Below, one piece after another: positions 1 through 5,922 of a stretch of 5,922 bases of DNA. Numbering within the stretch: position 1 is the first letter of the stretch; each line of letters opens with the position of its first letter. The translations under genes were made by a program, and so were the position numbers. Source of the stretch: Bryobacterales bacterium (GTDB taxonomy: Bacteria; Acidobacteriota; Terriglobia; Bryobacterales; Bryobacteraceae); assembly GCA_003164075.1 (NCBI GenBank), contig PLRZ01000163.1, positions 4,910-10,831 on the forward strand. Reading direction: 5' to 3'. The notes beneath the pieces are model-generated. The model saw only the letters and a list, made by a program, of their open reading frames with translations, ran no database searches and was not told the DNA's origin.

Positions 1-257
1 GGGCTGAGCCATTCCCTTCGATGGCGAGAGCTTCGCAGGTGGGCAGGCGGTGCCGCCTGCCTGCCCGCGCTGCGTTAGGCCCGCTGCTCGAATAGGATCG
101 AGCGAAGGCGAGCACCGCCTGCCCCACCTGCGGGCTCACTGCAAATTCCACGACATCGGGAGTTCTGTAGTTACAGAGCCGGGCCCAGGGGGCACCCCGT
201 GAGGGAGCGTTCAGGAGTGACGGACCTTCCCCGGATCGACTACACACCCGGGAATCC
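1..257. other. Intergenic region without a recognisable gene
   Basis: Apart from the palindromic element at about 34-132, I see no coding region with a plausible start, Shine-Dalgarno and protein family on either strand. A GTG-started frame opens at 199 on the plus strand, but it runs antisense through the receptor gene and is treated as a shadow. A short perfect palindrome, CCGGGA-a-TCCCGG, lies at 248-260 beside the receptor terminator; its role is unknown. No rRNA or tRNA is apparent. Confidence 0.6.
34..132. repeat. GC-rich palindromic intergenic element
   Basis: This non-coding stretch carries nested inverted repeats. GGCAGGCGG at 42-50 faces CCGCCTGCC at 53-61 with a 2-nt loop. The longer arm at 34-53 is repeated inverted at 112-132, about 20 bp with one extra C in the right arm. 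Between them a smaller 6-bp stem, GCTCGA at 86-91 with TCGAGC at 98-103, can form. The layout resembles REP- or MITE-like intergenic repeats of GC-rich genomes, but only one copy is in the window, so its repetitive nature is inferred. I see no transposase and no clear target-site duplication. Confidence 0.5.
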
Positions 258-304
258 CGGACAAAGAAAACGGCCGCGGGCCCTTGTGGGGCGCGCGGCC
301 GTTT
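258..304 (-). terminator. Intrinsic terminator of the receptor gene
   Basis: Read on the minus strand, an 11-bp perfect stem, AAACGGCCGCG (304-294) with CGCGGCCGTTT (278-268), encloses a 15-nt loop and runs straight into TTTTCTTTGT. It begins 18 nt after the receptor stop codon. The GC-rich stem followed by a U-rich tract is a textbook rho-independent terminator for leftward transcription. On the plus strand the stem is followed only by TTTCTC, so termination in that direction would be weaker. Confidence 0.85.
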
Positions 305-321
305 CTCAGACTAAGTTGCCG

Positions 322-3300
322 TTAGAAAACGATCTTGCCGGTGAGCTGCACCACGCGCACGGAAGAGTCGAAACCCAGGAAGGTGCCGTACGGGCTGGTG
401 GGAGAATTTACCATACCCGTAATCGCCCCGAAGGTGGAGTCGCCGAGGCCGGCGTCCGGGTTGGCGAAGTTCGGATGATTAAACACGTTGAAGGCCTGCG
501 CACCAACTCCAAAGGTCGCCTTTTCAGCGATCTTGAAATTGCGGTACAGGCTTATATCGGTGTCGAAGAAATGCGGTCCACGGAGTTGGTTGCGCGTCTG
601 CGGCGACCACTCGTTGAAGACGTCGATATTGGCGCTATTGAGGTAGACGTTGGCGTTGATGCACGGAGTGAAAGAGCCGCCGGTGAAGGCGTTGGCGGAA
701 CCGCAGGAACTGCCGCCCCAACCCTTCCCGAACGGAGTCGCATAAATCGAGCCGCCGCCGTTGCCGAGCGCGGAGTTGCCGTCGGTTACGGAGAAGGGCA
801 TCCCGGTGCGCCAGTAGATCTTGCCGGATAGGTTCCAGCCGTTCACGACCGCCTTCAACACCTGGTTTCCGCCGTGGATGGTGGGATTCACCAGGAAGTC
901 GCCGCTGAAATTGCTGCGAATGTCATAGTCGGCATTGCCGTAGTTATTGGCCCTGAGGCTCAGGGGGTTGATCTGTCCTCCCGTGAAGTCGCCCGATCCG
1001 TCGGTGAACAGGCAACCGTTGGAGCACTCGTCGATATTATGCGACCAGGTGTAGTTGAAGTGGAACGCCATGGAGTTGGAGAATCTCTTGGTGACGGTGG
1101 TGCTCATGCCTTCGTAGTTGGAAACTGCGCCGTTCTGGTAGGTGGTCACGATTCCATAGTTGGCCACCGGAACGTTCGCCGGGATACCGGGAACGCCCGG
1201 GTAGATGCCGTATTCGTCATAGGCGTTGGGCCACGCGTTGGAATAGATCAGGCGCTTGCCGCTGTTGCCCACGTAGTTCACCGTCAACAACAGGTTGTTC
1301 GATAATTCCCGCTGTACCTGCAGGTTCCACTCGTACCACTCGGGAGCCTTGATGGTTCCCACCAGGCCGTTGAGTGCCGGGGCCGAGAAAACCGAGCCCA
1401 GCGCGGCCAGTTGCGAAGAGAGCTGATTGTAGGTCTTGCTGAGGGAGAAGGCATTCGCCGAGGCCTGCCATGTGGCGGGGCCACCGGCCGGATCGAAGGG
1501 CAAAGTCCCGGCCGCGGGACGGACCCGAATGGCCACGGTGGCTGGGGGGTTAGCCAGCAGATCGTCCACCAGCCCGGCCGGCGGGTTGTCATAGGCGATC
1601 ATGGCGCCGCCGCTGATGACCCACTTGTGATTGCTGCCGGGCGAATAGCTGAAACCGACGCGCGGAGAAGGCAACACCGAGTTGACACCGGTGTACGCCT
1701 GGTGCAGGCCAGCGTTGATGTCGCTGCTGTAGGGCACGTTACCGGGGTTGGAGCTGGTAAAACTCGCCAGGGTATTGGCCGCCCCGGTCATGTTCGCGAA
1801 GCAGTTGTACTGGCACACCGGGTTGGAGTTCCGTTCCATGCGCAACGCCAGCGTGAGCTTCAGATTAGGGGCTACGGCCCACTCGTCTTGCGCGTACATG
1901 CCCACTCCCCACATGGCCACCGGCACGTCGGATTCGGCGTTGAGCGACTTGCGGTACTGGTAGGCCACGCCGTTCACGAACTGCTGCATCCCGGACGTGT
2001 TGTAGCCGAAGTAGGCCGCCTGATTGGTATAGAAGAAGTTGTGATCGCTCACATCGTACCGGCGGAAGTTGAAGCCGAACTTAAAGTTGTGCGCGCCCCG
2101 CGTCAGCGTCACGTCGTCGATGAATTGGTACTGCGTGATATTGCGCCCCTGCGGAAAGGATCCCTGGGAGTTGAAACTGGTGAAAGGCACCTCGGTCGAG
2201 GTCGAAATCTGATAGGGGAAGGTGCTCTGCACCAACTGCGCGTTCTGCTGGAACTGCGCCACATAATGGCTCAGCGATGCGGTGAACTGGTTGGTGGAGC
2301 GGGCACTCAGAATGTGCGTTTCCTGCAACTGGAAGTCGTAAGACGGCTGATGGGAGATGGCATCGAAGTTGGGGCTGACCACATCCAGGCTGGTAGGCTG
2401 CGTTCCCTGGTCGTCTTTGTAACGGAAGGAGGCGTTATCGTTATTCCCGATCTTCTGATCGATCTTGCCCGCCAGGATCCATTCCGAACCGAGAGCGGTT
2501 GGGGTTGCGCGGAAGGTCATGGCGCAGGGGTTGGTGGTCGTGCCGGCTGCCGAGGGACTGAAACCCGGCAGAGATACTCCAGCGCAATAAGTGCTGTTCG
2601 GGACGGGAACGGCGGCTGCCGCGCCGGGAGCGCCGGCCCACAGGCCCAGCATAGTCTTGTAAGCGGGCGCTTCGACCGAATGGATGTTGGTGACGTTGTT
2701 GAGGACTGCGGTAGCGAAAGCCGTTGACGGTATGGTCACACCCACGTCGTTCGGCAGCACGAACCGCAAACCCTCGGTATCGACGAAGAAGAACGTCTTG
2801 TCCTTGAAAATCGGCCCGCCGGTGGAAGCCGCCCATTGGTTGGCGTTGGAGAAGGGCTTGGCAGCGCCCTCGGCGTTGTTGAACCAGTCGTTGGCGTTCA
2901 TGGCGCGGCCGTTCCACCAATACACGGCGTTCCCGTGGAATTGGTTGGTGCCCGATTTGGTGGTGTAACTGACCTGGGCACCGGCAAGTTGCCCGTACTG
3001 CCCGCTGTACGGATTGGCGATGACCGTGGCTTCCTGCAGTTCGTTCTGGCCGATGGTTAGGTTGGAGGCGCCCGAATTGTTGATATTGAAATACGGGTCC
3101 ATGTCGTTCTCGCCGTTCACGGTGAACAGGTTCGACGTCCCCGGCAACCCGTTGAGGTTGAAGTTTCCGTATCCGCCCGTGACGTTGACAGTAACGCCGG
3201 GGACCGTGAAGGCGACGGTGGTGATATCGCCGCCGGCAGCCGGCAAGTCAGCCAGTTGCTCCGGCGAGAATGTCGTATTCATGCTGGGCTCGGGATTGAT

Positions 3301-3687
3301 CAGGGGCACCGCGCCGGTAACCTCGACGGTTTGGGTGGACTGGCCGACCGTCAGGACCAGGTCGACGGTTGCCACCGATCCGACTGAAACCTCAATGCTT
3401 TGCTCCAGTTTCTGAAAGCCCGCCTGGGTGGCAGTGACGGAATAGTGGCCGGGCCTCAACAGGCGGAAACGGTAGTCCCCGGCGGTTCCGCTCTTGGCGT
3501 CCTGGGTTGCACCCGTATCCAGGCTCTTCAGGGTGAGAGCCGCATTTTGCACTACCGCACCGCTGGGATCTTTCACTACTCCCGCGATGTCGCCCGTAGT
3601 CAGCGACTGGGCAGATAGCACTGAGGCCAGCAGAACCACACCTATTAACAACCCAGGGAACTTCGTCCTCGTCATGTTTCTCATCAT
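322..3687 (-). CDS. TonB-dependent receptor-like outer-membrane protein with carboxypeptidase-regulatory-like N-terminal domain (Oar-like)
   Basis: This predicted outer-membrane protein of 1121 residues should bind or import an unidentified ligand. From ATG 3687: residues 1-26 form a signal peptide (basic start, hydrophobic LLIGVVLLASVLSA, likely cleaved before QS). Residues about 33-115 match a carboxypeptidase-regulatory-like beta-sandwich (GDIAGVVKDPSGAVV, then DYRFRLLRPGHYSV). Residues about 135-250 are plug-like (VNGENDMDP, YSGQYGQLAGAQVSYTTKSG). The rest is an aromatic-rich barrel with the family tail FNVFNHPNF and a terminal phenylalanine, as expected for barrel assembly. Upstream GTG 3702 gives five extra residues, but its reading frame contains the Shine-Dalgarno, so ATG 3687 is preferred. 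Length is usual for acidobacterial Oar-like proteins. I see no classical TonB box and no TonB, ExbB or ExbD gene nearby. The substrate cannot be told from sequence. All eight cysteines of the mature protein lie in four close pairs. The family call is firm; energised transport is inferred. Confidence 0.93.
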   Translation of the reverse strand: MMRNMTRTKFPGLLIGVVLLASVLSAQSLTTGDIAGVVKDPSGAVVQNAALTLKSLDTGATQDAKSGTAGDYRFRLLRPGHYSVTATQAGFQKLEQSIEVSVGSVATVDLVLTVGQSTQTVEVTGAVPLINPEPSMNTTFSPEQLADLPAAGGDITTVAFTVPGVTVNVTGGYGNFNLNGLPGTSNLFTVNGENDMDPYFNINNSGASNLTIGQNELQEATVIANPYSGQYGQLAGAQVSYTTKSGTNQFHGNAVYWWNGRAMNANDWFNNAEGAAKPFSNANQWAASTGGPIFKDKTFFFVDTEGLRFVLPNDVGVTIPSTAFATAVLNNVTNIHSVEAPAYKTMLGLWAGAPGAAAAVPVPNSTYCAGVSLPGFSPSAAGTTTNPCAMTFRATPTALGSEWILAGKIDQKIGNNDNASFRYKDDQGTQPTSLDVVSPNFDAISHQPSYDFQLQETHILSARSTNQFTASLSHYVAQFQQNAQLVQSTFPYQISTSTEVPFTSFNSQGSFPQGRNITQYQFIDDVTLTRGAHNFKFGFNFRRYDVSDHNFFYTNQAAYFGYNTSGMQQFVNGVAYQYRKSLNAESDVPVAMWGVGMYAQDEWAVAPNLKLTLALRMERNSNPVCQYNCFANMTGAANTLASFTSSNPGNVPYSSDINAGLHQAYTGVNSVLPSPRVGFSYSPGSNHKWVISGGAMIAYDNPPAGLVDDLLANPPATVAIRVRPAAGTLPFDPAGGPATWQASANAFSLSKTYNQLSSQLAALGSVFSAPALNGLVGTIKAPEWYEWNLQVQRELSNNLLLTVNYVGNSGKRLIYSNAWPNAYDEYGIYPGVPGIPANVPVANYGIVTTYQNGAVSNYEGMSTTVTKRFSNSMAFHFNYTWSHNIDECSNGCLFTDGSGDFTGGQINPLSLRANNYGNADYDIRSNFSGDFLVNPTIHGGNQVLKAVVNGWNLSGKIYWRTGMPFSVTDGNSALGNGGGSIYATPFGKGWGGSSCGSANAFTGGSFTPCINANVYLNSANIDVFNEWSPQTRNQLRGPHFFDTDISLYRNFKIAEKATFGVGAQAFNVFNHPNFANPDAGLGDSTFGAITGMVNSPTSPYGTFLGFDSSVRVVQLTGKIVF

Positions 3688-3694
3688 GCAGTCT

Positions 3695-3699
3695 CTCCT
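3695..3699 (-). promoter_or_regulatory. Shine-Dalgarno that decides the receptor start
   Basis: On the minus strand AGGAG lies 7 nt before ATG 3687 and 10 nt before a second in-frame ATG at 3684. The longer frame from GTG 3702 would read through this AGGAG as codons, which argues against the GTG start. Confidence 0.8.
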
Positions 3700-3774
3700 C
3701 ACAAGAACTTAGCAGTAGTCGGTTACCGTCCGGCGACCAAACTTGCCTACCAACATCGCAGTGAGTCATGCGAA

Positions 3775-3790
3775 GCACGTCTGGCACCAA
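3775..3790 (-). promoter_or_regulatory. Possible sigma54-type promoter of the receptor gene
   Basis: The minus-strand sequence TTGGTGCCAGACGTGC has GG and GC separated by exactly 10 nt, as in -24/-12 promoters (consensus TTGGCACG-N4-TTGC). The -24 box has TTGG but diverges after it, and the -12 box has TGC without the first T. A start site would lie near 3764, giving a leader of about 77 nt. GG-N10-GC occurs often by chance in GC-rich DNA, so this is a weak candidate. Confidence 0.25.
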
Positions 3791-3792
3791 TT

Positions 3793-3819
3793 GTTAGCAC
3801 TGGGTTAATTCCCTGTTAA
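3793..3819 (-). promoter_or_regulatory. Three phased TTAAC direct repeats, candidate regulator-binding site
   Basis: On the minus strand TTAAC (3819-3815), TTAAC (3808-3804) and CTAAC (3797-3793) follow each other with 6-nt spacers, an exact 11-bp period of about one helical turn. Half-sites arranged like this are typical for OmpR/PhoB-family response regulators. The AT-rich repeats stand out from the GC-rich surroundings and end 105 nt before the receptor start. The regulator is not identified, and a chance arrangement cannot be ruled out. Confidence 0.4.
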
Positions 3820-3830
3820 ATGTAGGGTTT

Positions 3831-3846
3831 AGCCAAGCTAAGCCAA
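3831..3846 (-). repeat. Two TTGGCT direct repeats upstream of the receptor
   Basis: On the minus strand TTGGCT (3846-3841), TAGC, TTGGCT (3836-3831) make a 10-bp phased pair lying 11 nt before the TTAAC repeats. It may be a binding site, or its proximal copy a -35-like element, but no convincing -10 lies 16-18 nt downstream. Confidence 0.3.
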
Positions 3847-4089
3847 CCCCGGCTATCCGCGAAGTGGAGTCAGATGGACGCCGGGAAACCGATCCAGGTG
3901 GGCCTAAGGCCGCTATCGCACTGTAAGCAATAAAGTTACCTAGATTATGGCATTTGGAAACCTGAAATCCAGTTTTGAGGAGAAAATTCTCCGAAGACCT
4001 TGCAGAAGACAGGGATACATCGGAAAAGAGGGTCCGCGAGTCCTTTGCGGTCGCGCGGCCGGAGCGATCAGGCTACCTGCGGTCGATCT

Positions 4090-5475
4090 TCACGCCACCG
4101 GGCACGGGGGAATCCCCACGCCGCCGTCCTCCATGGCGGCGCCAACCCGCAGAATCAGGGCTTCCTCAAAGGGCGGTCCCACGATCTGCAGTCCCACCGG
4201 CAACCCGATGTCGCTCAACCCGCAGGGTATGGAAAGCGCCGGCAATCCCAGCAGGTTCATGCTGCGCACCAGGCGCGTGGTCGCCAGGCGGACGTCTTCC
4301 TCGTGGCCTCCGAGTTTGACCGTGTTTTCGCCCACGCGCGGCGCCGTGTTGGGAGTGGCCGGGGTCACCAGGCAATCCACGCTGGACCAGACTTGGGCGA
4401 ATTCCCGCTGCATCTGGCGGCGTAAGCGCTGAGCGTGGATGTAGTCGGTGGCGGGCAGCAGACGGCCCTGGTCGAGAAGCGCCAGCACGTCGGGGCCGAA
4501 TTGGCTTCGATCCGCCAGGTGCGGCTCCAGCATGGCGGAAGCCTCGCACAGCAGAATCATCCGGCCGGCGGCGTTCATGGCCGCCATGTCGGGAACTTTT
4601 ACGGGCTTGATTTCAGCGCCCAGCGCTTCCGTCCGGGCGATGGCGCCGCGGACGCACAATTCCACGTCGGTATCCAGACGCTCGAAGAAGAAGCTCTCGG
4701 GGAAGCCGATCCGCAGGCCGCGCACCGAGCAGCCTTCGTCGGGGACGAAATCCACCGTGGGGTGGCGCGAGGAGGCGCCATCGGCGGGGTCGTGCCCGGC
4801 AATGGCGTTGAGCACCAGGGCGGCATCGCGGACGGAGCGGGTGAGGGGTCCGACGTGATCGAGGGACCAGGAGAGCGGGACCACCCCGTGACGGCTGACG
4901 CGGCCGTAGGTGGGCTTGAGCCCTACGGTTCCGCAAAACGACGCCGGGATGCGGATGGAGCCGCCGGTATCGGTGCCCAGGGCGGCGTACACCATGCCGG
5001 CCGCTACTGCGGCGCCCGATCCGCCGCTGGAACCCCCGGGGCTGTGTTTGGCGTTCCAGGGATTGCGCACGGCTCCGAAGTGCGGGTTGGCGGAAGTGAT
5101 CCCGTAGGCCAGTTCGTGCATGTTCAGCTTGCCGAGCATCACCGCGCCGGCGGCTTCCAGACGCGACACTGCGAAAGCATCGTAGTCCGGGACCAGGTTG
5201 CGGTATATCGGCGAGCCCGCCGTGGTCCGTATGCCGCGGGTGTAGAAGAGATCCTTGACGGCAATAGGGATGCCGTGCAAAGGGCCGCGGTCCCGGCCGG
5301 CGGCCAAGTCGGCGTCGGTCTGGCGAGCCTGGTTGAGGGCCTGTTCCGCGGTGACGGTGATAAAGGCATTCAGAGCCGGATTGAAGCGCTCGATGCGTCC
5401 CAATGCGGCGGTAGTCAATTCCACGGCGGAAAAACGGCGATGGCGCAGCGCCTCGGCGGCTTCCCGGATGGTCAC
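4090..5475 (-). CDS. Amidase-signature enzyme, AtzE/GatA-like catalytic subunit
   Basis: This 461-residue cytoplasmic hydrolase should split a carboxamide bond through the Ser-cisSer-Lys mechanism of the amidase-signature family. The triad is visible: Lys74 in IAVKD, cis-Ser149 in SPGGSSGGSG, and nucleophile Ser173 in DTGGSIRIPA, the last two 24 residues apart as in characterised members. FCGTVGLKPTYGRVSR (180-195), DYIHAQRLR and the C-terminal LPALSIPCG and GLPVGLQIVGP blocks are also intact. HELAYGITSANPHFGAVRNPW replaces the GatA-type segment, and no GatB is nearby, so a role in tRNA amidation is less likely than a small-molecule amidase like the 1-carboxybiuret hydrolase AtzE. The start is GTG, chosen because AGGAG lies 5 nt upstream and the frame overlaps the stop of the preceding gene as GTGA. 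This implies translational coupling to the small AtzG-like subunit. Family certain; substrate unknown. Confidence 0.93.
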   Translation of the reverse strand: MTIREAAEALRHRRFSAVELTTAALGRIERFNPALNAFITVTAEQALNQARQTDADLAAGRDRGPLHGIPIAVKDLFYTRGIRTTAGSPIYRNLVPDYDAFAVSRLEAAGAVMLGKLNMHELAYGITSANPHFGAVRNPWNAKHSPGGSSGGSGAAVAAGMVYAALGTDTGGSIRIPASFCGTVGLKPTYGRVSRHGVVPLSWSLDHVGPLTRSVRDAALVLNAIAGHDPADGASSRHPTVDFVPDEGCSVRGLRIGFPESFFFERLDTDVELCVRGAIARTEALGAEIKPVKVPDMAAMNAAGRMILLCEASAMLEPHLADRSQFGPDVLALLDQGRLLPATDYIHAQRLRRQMQREFAQVWSSVDCLVTPATPNTAPRVGENTVKLGGHEEDVRLATTRLVRSMNLLGLPALSIPCGLSDIGLPVGLQIVGPPFEEALILRVGAAMEDGGVGIPPCPVA

Positions 5476-5648
5476 GCGCGCTCCTGGTCCGCGCGGAAAG
5501 AGAGGGCGGGTTCCATCTCGGGGGTCAAATTCCGGACCAGCGGCCGAAAGGTTTCGTCAAGAGCGTTCAGGGATGGGGCAATGCGGCCGACGTCCTTGGC
5601 TGGGATATCCAGCCCGGCGGCTTTAGCGATCGAGGTCCAGTCTTTCAT
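5472..5648 (-). CDS. Small AtzG/GatC-like (DUF4089-type) amidase partner subunit
   Basis: A 58-residue protein starting MKDWTSIAKAAGLDIP and ending with FRADQERA. The pattern of a short helix, the GLDIP motif, a second helix (VGRIAPSLNALDETFRPLV) and a tail with EPALSF resembles GatC and the DUF4089/AtzG group, which wrap around and stabilise an amidase partner. It has no catalytic residues of its own. ATG 5648 is chosen over a start at 5738 because the longer form adds about 30 low-complexity Arg/Pro residues that overlap the upstream membrane-protein gene; from 5648 the gene begins 8 nt after that gene's stop. No strong Shine-Dalgarno precedes it (GATGATGG only), so translation may depend on the upstream gene. 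Its TGA overlaps the GTG of the amidase. The match is by pattern, not alignment, but the gene order strongly supports it. Confidence 0.75.
   Translation of the reverse strand: MKDWTSIAKAAGLDIPAKDVGRIAPSLNALDETFRPLVRNLTPEMEPALSFRADQERA
5481..5485 (-). promoter_or_regulatory. Shine-Dalgarno of the amidase, inside the small-subunit gene
   Basis: AGGAG on the minus strand lies 5 nt before GTG 5475 and within the last codons of the upstream small gene. It supports the unusual GTG start and the coupled translation of the two genes. Confidence 0.75.
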
Positions 5649-5656
5649 GCCATCAT

Positions 5657-5922
5657 CTACGATAGCGGATCTGCGGTGTCGCGGCGGGCGGTCCAATGGG
5701 CTCCGGCCAGGACGACGAGGGCGCTGACGAAACTCCACAGCAGGATGGTGACGGAGTACTCGAAGATCTTGTACTCGCGGTCCAGTTTCTCGTGGAGGAC
5801 GTTGGCGAAGAGCATGTTGACGTACTTCAGGCCTTCCAGGATCAGCCCCACGACGATGGCCACGGGCGCCACGCGGGCCGGCTCGATCTTGCGGTTGGGC
5901 AGCAGCCAGTAGACCAGGAACA
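5657..5922 (-). CDS. YihY/BrkB-family inner-membrane protein, C-terminal part (cut by window edge)
   Basis: The frame is open to the right edge, so only the last 87 complete codons before the TAG stop are seen. Visible features are the family-like segment FLVYWLLPNRKIEPARVAPV, a hydrophobic helix (about VAIVVGLILEGLKYVNMLFA), a short polar stretch with HEKLDREYK, and a last membrane helix (ILLWSFVSALVVLAGAHW) ending in a short polar tail. The LPNR motif followed by a helix and a final helix ending GAxW matches the C-terminal end of YihY/BrkB proteins, which usually have six membrane helices. Their transport or envelope role is poorly defined; many members were wrongly called ribonuclease BN. 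An internal GTG at 5872 is probably not the start because coding similarity continues upstream of it. It is the first visible gene of the apparent operon with the amidase pair. Confidence 0.75.
   Translation of the reverse strand, partial: FLVYWLLPNRKIEPARVAPVAIVVGLILEGLKYVNMLFANVLHEKLDREYKIFEYSVTILLWSFVSALVVLAGAHWTARRDTADPLS

Larger units (their letters stand above)
3688..4089 (-). other. Intergenic region between amidase and receptor genes
   Basis: About 400 nt without a credible gene. It should contain the end of the amidase transcript and the receptor promoter. Near the amidase side, a weak imperfect stem (CCGCG 4058-4054 with CGCGG 4038-4034, minus strand) is followed by CTCTTTTCC and might terminate transcription. 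A possible sigma70-like promoter reads TGGATT (3971-3966), 16 nt, CATAAT (3949-3944). A perfect palindrome GGCCT-A-AGGCC lies at 3901-3911. GGAGAA/TTCTCC arms occur at 3979-3992. Phased direct repeats and a sigma54-like element lie closer to the gene. None of these is strong alone. Confidence 0.5.

Noticed and set aside
35..132. CRISPR array
   Set aside because: The repeats are inverted rather than direct, only two arms are present, and there is no regular spacer pattern or cas gene.
199..831. 210-codon plus-strand frame from GTG 199
   Set aside because: Most of it is antisense to the receptor 3' end and it reads through the terminator hairpin; the product resembles no known family.
1411..2727. 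438-codon plus-strand open frame antisense to the receptor gene
   Set aside because: It lies wholly opposite a well-supported gene. Its product is rich in Arg, Gly, Val and His with no recognisable domain, as expected for the antisense of GC-rich coding DNA.
3392..3790. Minus-strand 132-codon frame overlapping the receptor N-terminus
   Set aside because: It is a frame-shifted shadow of the receptor signal peptide and N-terminal domain.
3947..4432. Plus-strand frame starting in the intergenic region upstream of the receptor
   Set aside because: No Shine-Dalgarno, low-complexity product, and mostly antisense to the amidase 3' end.
4090..5475. Calling the amidase gatA
   Set aside because: No gatB is adjacent, the segment after the Lys region (HELAYG...NPHFG) is not GatA-like, and the partner resembles AtzG at least as well as GatC.
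4435..5727. 430-codon plus-strand open frame antisense to the amidase
   Set aside because: It is the mirror of amidase codons, has no recognisable family, and crosses the boundaries of three minus-strand genes.
5472..5738. Longer 88-residue version of the small amidase partner
   Set aside because: The extra N-terminal 30 residues are Arg/Pro-rich and overlap the 3' end of the membrane-protein gene; ATG 5648 fits family length and spacing better.

Overview
The window (about 60% GC by eye) looks like chromosomal DNA of an Acidobacteriota member, plausibly of the Bryobacterales/Solibacter type. The main reason is the 1121-residue outer-membrane protein with an N-terminal carboxypeptidase-regulatory-like domain and an Oar-like TonB-dependent barrel, a family greatly expanded in that phylum. 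The assignment is inferred from family knowledge, not from a marker gene.

All supported genes are on the minus strand, so transcription runs from right to left. From the right edge: the C-terminal end of a YihY/BrkB-family inner-membrane protein (5657-5922, cut by the window); 8 nt later a 58-residue AtzG/GatC-like small subunit (5472-5648); and, overlapping it through GTGA, an amidase-signature enzyme of 461 residues (4090-5475). The tight packing suggests these three form the end of one operon, with the small protein and the amidase as two subunits of one hydrolase.

A gap of about 400 nt (3688-4089) follows. It holds several short phased direct repeats and possible promoter elements. Next comes the large TonB-dependent receptor-like gene (322-3687), with a strong Shine-Dalgarno, a signal peptide and, just past its stop, a convincing intrinsic terminator (258-304). 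The first ~240 nt have no gene but contain a GC-rich palindromic element (about 34-132).

The receptor probably imports or binds an unknown, perhaps polymeric or peptidic, substrate at the outer membrane. The amidase pair would hydrolyse a cytoplasmic amide. Any functional link between the two is only by proximity. I see no CRISPR, tRNA, rRNA, insertion sequence or phage gene. No clear new system is visible. The most unusual signals are the phased repeats upstream of the receptor, the strictly pairwise cysteines in the receptor, and the two-subunit amidase outside a known catabolic cluster.
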